A DNA stretch of 64,000 bases from Aspergillus flavus (Eukaryota > Ascomycota > Eurotiomycetes > Eurotiales > Aspergillaceae): contig NC_092408.1 of assembly GCF_009017415.1 (NCBI RefSeq), positions 3,844,001 through 3,908,000 on the forward strand. Reading direction: 5' to 3'. Each line of letters opens with the position of its first letter. Position 1 is the first letter of the stretch. The position numbers were made by a program, and so were the translations under genes. Positions 55,515-64,000 of this stretch are shown piece by piece. The notes under the pieces are model-generated. The model was not told the origin of the DNA. It did not search any database and saw nothing but the letters and a program-made list of their open reading frames with translations.

Positions 55515-56090
55515 CTAGGACTCTGGGTCAACGAGGTTATGCTCTTCATAAAAGGCTCTCTTAACCTCTGGGTCACGGACTAATTTCCCGAACCCATCAA
55601 CGAATTCTATATTACAGTAAGTACGAGCCAGCAAGCTCTAATACTGGATAGGGAATTCCAATGGAGGCGACATACCGGAAAGAGAGATGGATCCGTTTTC
55701 ATTATCGTCTATCTCGTCGAAACGTTCCCGGGCGTTTTCTATGCCTAGTTCGGGGATTTTTTTTTCACAAACTTATCGAACTCCTCAAAGTCGATAGTTC
55801 CTAGTAGGCATGGCACATGGGTTATTGGAGACAGTAATTCTATAGAGATTGCACTTACTGTCCTTCTTACTATGGCCAGTATTCTTCTAGATTTGACGAA
55901 ATTAGTGGCGGTGCGGAATGGTTATTTGTATATACTCACAATATCCTTGAACAGTTCCTTCCATCCTTGCATCTGTTCCGATGAGAGACCCTATCATATA
56001 GAGAATATTAGATACACATCTAGAAATCTCGCTTAGAAAACCATCTTACCATTTTTAGTTTCTGTATTGTGACGTCTTGCTTCCCTGATT
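55515..56090 (-). pseudogene. EF-hand calcium-binding protein, frameshifted
   Basis: Several short exons on the minus strand, with good GT/AG sites, encode an EF-hand protein. They are one ending near 56050 (KQDVTIQKLK), one at about 55940-55990 (SSEQMQGWKELFKD), one at about 55859-55890, one at 55676-55800, and a last one ending at the stop 55515-55517 (FVDGFGKLVRDPEVKRAFYE). The second EF-hand loop, DDNENGSISLSE, is complete and split by an intron; the first loop is irregular. Within the fourth exon a run of nine A residues (forward T-run, 55757-55765) puts the first part (FEEFDKFVKKK) and the second part (LGIENARERFDEID) in different frames. So the gene is broken, or this homopolymer is an assembly error. 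The 5' end is not resolved. Confidence 0.65.
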
Positions 56091-57439
56091 AATATTGAGA
56101 GATTACAGCGGAACTTTATTTGGACTTGCGCAAACCAGCCACTATATATAAACCCGCCGCTATATAGCTATGATTTCATTGCACCTGGTTCTCTTTAGTA
56201 ATTACTAAAACCCCTCTAAGTTTATCTTGAGGCATTAATAGACCAATTATACATAGATAACAAAACCAGAAAGTATATGATCATCGCAGATAACTACAAG
56301 TGGAAACTGTAGCTGAATGAGAGCTGAACTCGGACCCCAATTCCACCGGACAATTCGGGTTATGGGACAGATCTGCATTTCGGTACCGATCTTGATCGAT
56401 ATCACTCCAATGAGAGCCAGCCTGTCATCCCCGTAGTGGGCCATAGTCGATAACCGAGCTTCGAAGATCTCTGAGAGTCCGTGTACTCAGCCAGTCCACA
56501 ACTTCTTTTTACTCTACGGTTAGTCTGATTCCGGACTATCTGTGTCGATTTACTGGTTGGTGGTCGGTTTTGAATTTGCACTAAGGTCGTACACGTAAAC
56601 AACTTCAGCTGGCTATCACGTCTTCAGCGCCCTCTTTAGCGTGTATCTGCCGAGGGTGGTCATTTTGTGGAAGTCTGATCATTTCCGGGAGAGTTGTTGA
56701 TCAATTCTGCTGTCTGGACTCTGTAGACTCTGGTATTAGGGTGAGAGGAAGGGAATTGGTATCTTGTCTGGATCGAGGGAGTTATGAACATTTATATACT
56801 TGACGTCACGGGATTCACTTATTGACCAGCTTAGCCAAAAACAGCGAAGTAATATTCAGCGGCACAGAAAGGTGTGGAGTTATTCTGCCCCTCACTAGTA
56901 TTCTTGTTCAGCTGACCCCGCTCACTCCACAGCTGATGATTTCTGGTTGATGGAGAGATGGGATTTATCCTTCATGACCGATTCAGTCACTGCACCATGT
57001 ATAATATACTATTACTCTGTAGACTGGGAGAGAGGTGTTGGTTTAACTAGGTGCAATCGTTCATTCGCAGCACTATGTATTCCACAGGTGAGACTGTAAG
57101 ACGAAGAGAATCTATCTGAAGTGGGTCCTCCGGAATACAGATTCAGATCTAAAGATTCGCGTGTAAATAGATGTAAATGATGACATGGTCACATGTTACG
57201 TGGGGTGGCATTCACAGTGTCCCATATTGTCATTGGAAATACACAAGTTTTCCAAAGTTTACCAACTTCCTAAGGCTCTAGTCAGGTAACTAAAATGACA
57301 AAAAGTTAAAGCACCTCAAAGTAGACGTTTTTAAGGTTCAACTGTATAATAGACAGTGGCAGCATGACTTAACCCTAAATAACTAACTCTCCATTCATCC
57401 CCATCATCATCTATACACCGAAAAGAAGATAAATAAAAT
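56091..57439. other. AT-rich intergenic region
   Basis: About 1.35 kb with TATA-rich stretches near 56140. No gene is supported; short frames on the minus strand overlap and look non-coding. Confidence 0.45.
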
Positions 57440-57516
57440 CTACAGCTCAACAGGCCCATCAATATCCGCCGTCAACGGTCCCTTCTTAACCAGCAAAGTA
57501 TTGGCCAAAGAACCCA
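57440..57516 (-). pseudogene. Orphan last exon of an agmatinase-like gene
   Basis: Seventy-seven bases on the minus strand, preceded by a splice acceptor (TTTTTCAG), encode a segment ending LLVKKGPLTADIDGPVEL and a stop. This matches the C-terminus of the intact agmatinase gene at 61309-61399 ([18 protein letters not shown]) in protein and in DNA (roughly three quarters of about 54 bases); the sequence after the stop is also similar. No other agmatinase exon is found upstream of it on this strand; the next gene there is the RBR ligase. It looks like the remnant of a duplicated gene. Confidence 0.6.
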
Positions 57517-57662
57517 CTGAAAAATGTCAGCACAGGGTGGGTCTTGGTTTGAGAAGCTACAATGAGTCACTGTCTTAGGTGGTAATGCAATCAAATTCAG
57601 TAGTCTTGTTGCGAACAATAGAACACTAGTGTATCCCTAGTATGTTGATACTGTATATACCA

Positions 57663-59253
57663 TTAGAGCCTATTCCTTCTACACCGATTGCAAGCCTGGA
57701 GCCTGCATTGCCGACATTCGAATATATACTCCGGGAGACGATGGTAGCATTCCTCACATCTGTGAGGACCGCGAACAAATTTCCATCTGTCATGCGTGCA
57801 TTCGTGGTTTTCTCGAAGCTCCTGGATTGTCTGGGCGACCAGAAGATCTCTTTCCGTCTGTGCACGAAGAGCGGGTCTTTCCTCGATGAACGCTGGGGTT
57901 TCTGCTGCTGCTGCTGCTCGAGGTTCTTCCTCTTGTGTCTCATATGTTTCTGGTAGATGACCAGTATCTAGCACCTGCTGGGGCCAAGCCCCTGCAGCTC
58001 CAACTACAGCAACATTGGATTCAGGCTCAGAGATGTCTGAAGCGGCATCGTCTAACGGAGGGTTTGCTTCTCGATCGATGATTTGGTATGCGCGAGCAAG
58101 AAGACGATGCTCATCCCACTGTTCACATGAGCAGCTTTTCCAACGCTCTCCACAATTATAGCAAAATTGGGCACCACAGCGACAGCTATCAGCATTTTTA
58201 TCAGTCTCAATCATTGGAAAACAAAAGAAGCAAAAAGACCACCCACGTCATATGGTTGCAACCATGAACCAGTTCCACCAATCGCCAACAAGAATAGCAA
58301 TGTTGCCACCCATTCTCTTGCGCGAGAGCTAAAAGGTGCTGCATATCACCGTCGTTTGGGCAATATCCTAGATGCGCGCGTCCTTTGCAGCTCGTACAGG
58401 TCGTTCGACTACAACTGGGACATGTGGCTACCTCACCCTCGATATGCGATGTATTGATGAAAGTGGAGCACTCAGGAGCGTAGCAGTATGTTCTGTTTGG
58501 AGTCTCGAACTCGATTTTCTTCTTCTCATACCGTTGTATGAGGTCAGACTTGAGGAATATGCGTGCAATGTTCACGTTGATAGGCTGTCTGCAGCAGCGC
58601 GGGGGGAACAGCGACTCGTCCGTCATCGAGGCATTGAACAGATCTTCTAAACAGGAACGACAATACTCGTGACAACACGGTACACGGGCGATGTTGACAA
58701 ATTCCACTTCGTCTCTGCAGGCTACACAGCGATGCAGTGGGATTGACCGACGGCCACGTTGAGCGGCCCAAGCAGATGATTCAGCTTGTTCAGTCTCTTC
58801 CCTTGCGGTCCCCACCCCGTGATTGTCCTTGTAGCCTTCCAGACCAGACATGTACAAGATCCGGAGTTTATCCAAAGTCTCAGCGTCTAGGGTCGTCGAT
58901 TCTTCTGGATGTGCTTGGTGATCCCCCGGAGCCAGAGAACATCCATCCTCCGTCCAGCGACAGGCAATGTTCCGATCTTTGACTGCATTCTCTTCTTCCA
59001 GGACACTATCATCCAGAATATTTCCATCCGCTTGGACCGCGGCAGCAAAACTCATGGCCATCCGCCTATCCAAGAGAAATTGCGAAACACTTTCCAACTC
59101 TTCATTCTGTAACTGAAATGCCAGCTCCTCATCTGTGGGCTCTCGGGATTTACCTTTAGAAGATTCGAAATAACAACCGGCATCTTCGAGCTGTAGCTGA
59201 ACGATCAGATCAGCCGTAGACTGGTCGACTCCTGATTCAAGTACGCAAGCCAT
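57663..59253 (-). CDS. RBR (RING-IBR-RING2) E3 ubiquitin ligase
   Basis: RBR ligases pass ubiquitin from an E2 through a thioester on a RING2 cysteine to the substrate. Two exons, complement of 58247-59253 and 57663-58185, flank a 61-nt intron and give 509 residues. An N-terminal segment with ADLIVQLQLEDAGCYFE is common in the fungal members of this family. RING1 starts CVACRDEVEFVNIARVPCCHEYCRSCL, and the IBR is YCYAPECSTF...CPSCSRTTCTSC. RING2 is CYSCWRLVELVHGCNHMTCRC followed by GAQFCYNCGERW; the catalytic Cys is the one in HMTC, directly at the intron junction. The C-terminus has another Cys-rich cluster (CEECYHRLPEYIFECRQC). The start is the ATG at 59251-59253; the upstream open frame lacks an ATG. 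Confidence 0.87.
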
Positions 59254-60217
59254 CTCTACTGGACGATATTTGATAGAGCCTATGTGGGCCAAAGGCGCAA
59301 GTAGAGTGTGTTTTGGGGCGGGGTAGGGCAGGTTCCCGGGTTCAAGTTTCAACCCCCGGTATTGTTATTTATTACAACCAGCATTTTACCAAAATTGCCA
59401 CTACTATATAGGCATATTAAATCGATTTTTTATATATATAGATTTCTATATATATTAAATATATAAATTACCTATTAAAAAATTCTAAAAATACCTAGTT
59501 CCTGAAAAAGCTTAATTTTCAAAATTTTTAAAAAGGTGCCCTATATATATATGTAAGAGACTAACAACGAATCAGACAACAGAACCACAACAACAGGAGT
59601 GGAAAAAAGACAACTTTTATAGCCAGGGTCCGGTATCTCTTACAGATACCAACTTGTTTTAGAATGCCATCCGCGTTGAAATGTTGCCATGAACTATACA
59701 TGAGCTCTAGCTTCTATTCAGTTTGGAAAGAATCAATACAATCAAAGATTGAAAAGAAAGAAAGGACTGTACTTGAGAATGGAATCAAGTCCACAAGTAA
59801 ACTTGACACACACCCTCTCGGATTCCTTCAGTCATTCGAGTAGGAAAAAATGAAGAGCCTACGAAAAGGGACCCGCCAACTTGTATCCATTGCCATATCA
59901 GGTGGCGAATGGCAGCCAACCTTTGATAAGGGAAAGCAAGGCAGCCAGAAAAGAGAGCTTCGTTTTGTAACACAGCCCTGAATTGGTAACCCATTCGGAA
60001 TGTTCTTTGGTCGTAAGAGAGATTGGTAGGTGGTCTCAAGGTGGACGATATCGCGCCACTCTTCTACATACAGTACTGTCATTGAATGGGAGCTTTGAAG
60101 GGATTAATAACCGCAATCCAACGGCTTGATTTGTGCAGGCGGCGGACCGTCCTATCTTCTTGGTAAGCACATTAGACTCATGAATCTTACTAGCAATCAT
60201 CACTCACGGTCTATTTA
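59254..60217. other. AT-rich intergenic region
   Basis: About 960 bp. Extremely AT-rich sequence with TATATATA runs occurs at 59400-59560, in the RBR promoter side. No gene is seen. Confidence 0.5.
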
Positions 60218-60698
60218 TTAACATTTCTGTCAGCACTGATTCATAGTAGGGATGCCAGTTGATCTAGTAGCTTATCACTCACGTAGCAGATTTCTTCTTC
60301 TTGAAGAGAATAAGTTCCTGTCAGATCTTGGTAAACAGGAACTCGATATGTTCGTTCGTTGCGAGTCTATTTGTTCTGTATCAGCATCGCCGGTATACCC
60401 TGCCCATATAGTTGGGACCATTACTCACAACAAAGATGACATAGTTAATACCGTTCACAATCTGCTTGGTGACAGCGTAAATATTCATATCGCCGAGTTT
60501 GTCTACAGCAGTTTGTATGGCACCACGTGTCCCGTCGACATTCGTACAGTCGTCATTGGAGAAAGAGCCGGGAACAGGGTCTGCTGATGGAATACCATAA
60601 TTCTCGACACATTTCTTGTCGAAGGTGTCGAGGTCCTGGGATGAGACCAAGACGGTACAGAGCAGGGAGGAGAAGATGGTGGTTAGGGAGACACGCAT
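60218..60698 (-). CDS. Small secreted protein with four cysteines
   Basis: I do not recognise the family. Three exons, complement of 60429-60698, 60283-60366 and 60218-60226, with introns of 62 and 56 nt, give 120 residues in phase. The final coding exon is only nine bases (Lys, Cys, stop). A signal peptide (MRVSLTTIFSSLLCTVLVSS) is followed by a mature part of about 100 residues. This has cysteines in DKKCVENYG, NDDCTNVDG and the C-terminal EEEICYKC, enough for two disulfides. YAVTKQIVNGINYVIF resembles the central strand of cystatin-like or peptidase-inhibitor folds, but this is weak. The start is the ATG at 60696-60698. It lies near the secreted agmatinase gene but is not clearly linked to it. 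Confidence 0.6.
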
Positions 60699-61308
60699 AT
60701 TGGGTATATAGTGGTCTTTGGCACTAGTCGTAGCTCTTGTGACTTTCGAGATTTTCCAGGTTGAAGAAATTTCCTCGTTTTCTGTGAGATTTAGCACGTC
60801 TTAAAAGAAACGAGATGATCTCCGTTATTAAGTAGAAATCTAGTCATTTGACAAAACTATGCAACAGCATTCAATAGTTTGCTCTAGAGAAGACTTGGCA
60901 GGTAATGGCTATCAATATAGTATCGATAGTTGAGAGTGGGTATTTCACTAGTGAAGTGTGATGTGTTCGATGGTCCTGTTCTTGAAAAGAAGTATATTTA
61001 TTCCCTAGGACAAAAGAGGACATATGCCTTGCTAATTATGTATAATGATCTGCGGATCATCCACTAGTAAATCTAAGCTTTCTCTTCCGTGTAATCTGGC
61101 CCAATTGTATAACCTGGAACAGCTGTTTCTATACGCTACCCTGATGACGCTATTGGGAATAGTATATGGGGCTTGTCAGTAACGTTGTTGAGTCAAAGAT
61201 CACTATTCTCCTTCACAGAGACAAGTTACGACGGGATGAAACCCAGCAAACCAACGGACTACCTACTCATCTCATCACCCATATACCAAAAAGAGAAGAA
61301 AAGGATAT
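60699..61308. other. Intergenic
   Basis: About 610 bp between the secreted protein start and the agmatinase stop; no gene is seen. Confidence 0.45.
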
Positions 61309-63078
61309 CTACAAGTCAACAGATCCATCAGAATCAACAGTCAACGGCCCCTTCTTAACCATCATCGTAAGAATCTCATAAAGCACATCCGCGGCAGCCC
61401 TATCCACAACCCATTAGCAAACACAAACCCAGGCAATTCATTTCCAACAACAACCAAAGAAAGGAAGGAAAGAGGGAAAGGGACATACATAGTCGACAGC
61501 TCCGCATTAGTATCATAAGCAGGTGCAACCTCCACGATATCGGCCCCGATGAGATTCAACCCGTCTAGACCACGGATGATCGTGCGCAGTTCGCGGGTTG
61601 ACCAGCCACCTGTTTCAGGGGTGCCGGTTGCGGGGGCATCTGTATTTTCATTGTCTTGTTAGCCATTGTTTTGTAGATCGGTAGGTTCACTCCCATTATG
61701 AAGAGAGGTGGGTAGGTATGGTGGTATGTTGGCGTGGACTGGTTTTGAAAGGACTTACAGGCAGGATCCAGCGTGTCGATGTCGATGGAGAGGTAAACGG
61801 GGTTTTCGGTACCGACGCGGTCGCGGATTCTTTTGATTATACCGTCCGTGCCTTGTTCTTATTAGTTGTGGTTTTATTTGGGGGCTATTGTTGTGCTTTG
61901 GTGGAGGATATGGATGATTAAGGTGGAGAGGAGGGGAAGTATATACCGATGGTGTCAATCTCCCTAGCCTCTACAATCTCAAACCCACAGTATCCATCAT
62001 TCTCATAATCCGAGGGACCTGAAAGAGTAGTCCGGATACCAGCGTGAATATTCGTGTCGTTCTTAAGAAGGCCTTCCATCGCCGCATGGTAGAAGTAAGT
62101 TCCATGGTTAACGGAAGCGACCTGGCTTGGGGAGCCACCGAAGACCTTTGGTTTCCAGGAGTCGCTGTTGAATGTTAGCTCTGGGATACAGAATAGTGGA
62201 GATGTGTCGTTAAGGACATACAGATGGCTATCGAAGTGAATGACACTGACGGGGCCATAGGCCTTGTTGATACTGCGCAGCAGGGGCAGCGTGATGGTGT
62301 GATCACCTCCTAGGGTGATGACGCGGGGAAGGGTCTTGCCTGCTCGAGAGAGGCCATATTCGTTTGCGTCGGTGAAGGGCTTACGCATCAGGATGCTGTT
62401 GTGGCCTTCTTCGATTTGCTGGATTGCCCAGGCGTTGTCGTAGCTGGGGTTTGTTTGTTAGTTTGGAGATTTCTTTCCGGCTGTAAGTGGATGGATATTG
62501 GGCATACGAGGTGACGGGAATGTCGCCGCAGTCTATGACTTTCAGATCACTGACAAAGGGGTTGGCTTCTAGGGGGACGTTGTAGCCACCGCTGAAGGGT
62601 ATGTCTGTTAGTCTTGATCATTCTGATGGTCGGTGGAAAGGCGTACTAGAGATTGAGACGGCGTGAGCCTTGTCTGATGCCGCTGGGACCAAATCTGGCA
62701 CCGGGTCTGTAGGAGGTGCCGGTGTCAAAGGGGGCACCTGTACTATGTTAGTTATTTCTTGGACGAAATAGTGGAAGCTGATGCTCTGGTCATACCTATG
62801 AAGGCAATATCATACTTCTCATCCTCGCTGGAGAGACAGGGAAAGTAGGGCAAGCGAGCGAAAGTCGAAATGCCTGAGAAGACAGAATCGGCCTGAGACC
62901 GTCAGCGTGAATGTATACAAAGTATAGGTCGTAGCTTCACACATACCTGAGTACCACCATCTCCTGGCAAGGTGTTATACCACAGTTTCTGGTGCGGACC
63001 AGACATGGGGGTTTGGTGCTTGCCATGGGCGGAAGCCACAGCAGACAGAGCGAGAAGGCTCACTGTTGTGACGAGCAT
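61309..63078 (-). CDS. Agmatinase/ureohydrolase with signal peptide
   Basis: This arginase-family Mn enzyme is predicted to hydrolyse agmatine to putrescine and urea. Nine exons, complement of 62947-63078, 62796-62892, 62647-62737, 62508-62591, 62222-62443, 61947-62164, 61759-61851, 61489-61639 and 61309-61399, join in phase to 392 residues. Residues 1-17 ([17 protein letters not shown]) are a signal peptide, so it is secreted or vacuolar rather than cytosolic. Metal and substrate motifs are [43 protein letters not shown] (split by an intron) and [19 protein letters not shown]. Length is typical of the secreted fungal agmatinase group. Substrate specificity among ureohydrolases cannot be fixed by eye. 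A relic of a second copy lies at 57440-57516. Confidence 0.87.
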
Positions 63079-63874
63079 GTTTGCACTGATACTCGATATG
63101 GTTGAGAAGAGAGAATGACAGATTCAATACTGATTTGATTGGAAGATTGGGATCTATTTTCTTGTATGATGGAGGGAACAAATCTGCTATTTATGTGACC
63201 CTTTCACGGTAATCATAATCTTCATCCCCTCAAATCACCCTCCCCTCGCCTACTCCCGACCAACTATAGCCCTGGTAAACCCATACTTTTGCTTTGACTA
63301 CTTCTTTTGTGCAATGTTCGAGATCAGGTAATCACCACTTGCGTCTCGGGATCCACGAATGGACCAACCATACTGAACCAGTCAAGGACAGAGGAGAGAC
63401 ACCGATAAACCTTCGAAGTTCAGTCGGATAAGATCAATGAGATACTTTTGGCATCTACTCCACTCCCTACAACTTCCTACTTTGGAGGGTACAGGAGGTG
63501 GGACAGCTTGAGGATTTATTATCTATCTGAATATGCAGCCGAATGCAAGAGTTGCGATCCAGTTTCCCAAAACGGAAAGTTTGGGGAGAAGATACACGAG
63601 AAAACCTTCATGATGTAAGCCCAGGAAGGGAAATTAGATTTAGTAAAGGTTACTAAGACTGTTAGTGATCCAGGTTATCAGAGCTGTTCTTATCGCCATC
63701 CTGAATCTCTCATATGAGTGGACGATCGGCTTCTTATCAATGCACGACCACTAGCTTCAACTTCTAGAACGTCTGGTTTGTCCTCGGAGAAATTGACATT
63801 CTTCAGTCTGGGGTACAGTGACATAGACAATAATGAACAACTCTGCCATACTTCCTATCTCCATACAGTCTACT
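63079..63874. other. Intergenic, agmatinase promoter
   Basis: About 800 bp between the agmatinase start and the stop of the next minus-strand gene; no gene or clear site is seen. Confidence 0.45.
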
Positions 63875-64000
63875 CTACAGTCCATCCTCCAATCGCTCAT
63901 GCACATCCATACGCGAAAACGCCTTATCCACCTCCTTGTTCCAATTACTCAGGGCCACGATCATCCACTCCAACGCCCCCACCAGATACAAGGCAATACA
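63875..64000 (-). CDS. Partial gene, C-terminal end only
   Basis: An open minus-strand frame enters from the right edge and ends at the stop 63875-63877. It covers the last 41 residues, starting with a hydrophobic stretch (CIALYLVGALEWMIVAL) that could be a membrane segment, followed by a charged tail (SRMDVHERLEDGL). The rest lies outside the window and the product cannot be named. Confidence 0.5.
   Translation of the reverse strand, partial: CIALYLVGALEWMIVALSNWNKEVDKAFSRMDVHERLEDGL

Noticed and set aside
1..64000. Secondary-metabolite cluster, CRISPR array or intact transposon
   Set aside because: No polyketide synthase, NRPS, terpene cyclase, spaced repeat array, transposase or reverse transcriptase was seen on either strand.

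Overview
This 64 kb window is nuclear DNA of a filamentous ascomycete, almost certainly an Aspergillus/Penicillium-type member of the Eurotiales. Genes are interrupted by short GT-AG introns (about 50-80 nt), lie on both strands without operons, and match fungal families: a Zn2Cys6 regulator, an Mnn2-type mannosyltransferase, Fet4, Mdv1, Bcp1, chorismate mutase and a SUN protein. No virus, CRISPR array or intact transposon was recognised. Exon boundaries were read by eye from splice consensus and reading phase, so they are predictions.

Left part (1-17.7 kb): housekeeping genes are dense here. They are a hypothetical gene, the AMPK gamma subunit (snf4), a CRAL-TRIO lipid-transfer protein, the DNA polymerase alpha B subunit (divergent from it, with an ACGCGT box between them), a small hypothetical protein whose first coding exon is only the ATG, eIF2B delta, a short kinesin-3, a 152-residue protein made of two near-identical modules, and a DUF1275 membrane protein.

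Middle (17.7-41 kb): gene density falls. The genes are a PPIP5K/Vip1-like kinase that lacks the usual phosphatase half, a Fet4-like iron transporter, an ankyrin pseudogene, a small aegerolysin-like gene hidden by an intron, a secreted intradiol dioxygenase, a conserved Ser/Pro-rich protein, one tRNA-Val(AAC), and a large Zn2Cys6 transcription factor. Two blocks (27.9-31.4 and 32.6-37.3 kb) are nearly empty.

Right part (41.6-64 kb): density rises again. The genes are a GT71 mannosyltransferase, a small hydrophilic protein, an AhpD-like protein, Bcp1 convergent with chorismate mutase, Mdv1, a SUN-domain protein, a broken EF-hand gene, an orphan last exon of an agmatinase-like gene, an RBR E3 ligase, a small secreted cysteine-containing protein, a secreted nine-exon agmatinase, and the 3' end of a gene running off the window.

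The genes do not form one pathway or an evident secondary-metabolite cluster. The most unusual items are the kinase-only PPIP5K, the duplicated-module protein, the aegerolysin-like gene beside decayed ankyrin sequence, the agmatinase relic, and a recurring intergenic palindrome (TACGGAGTACTCCGTA and its half sites).
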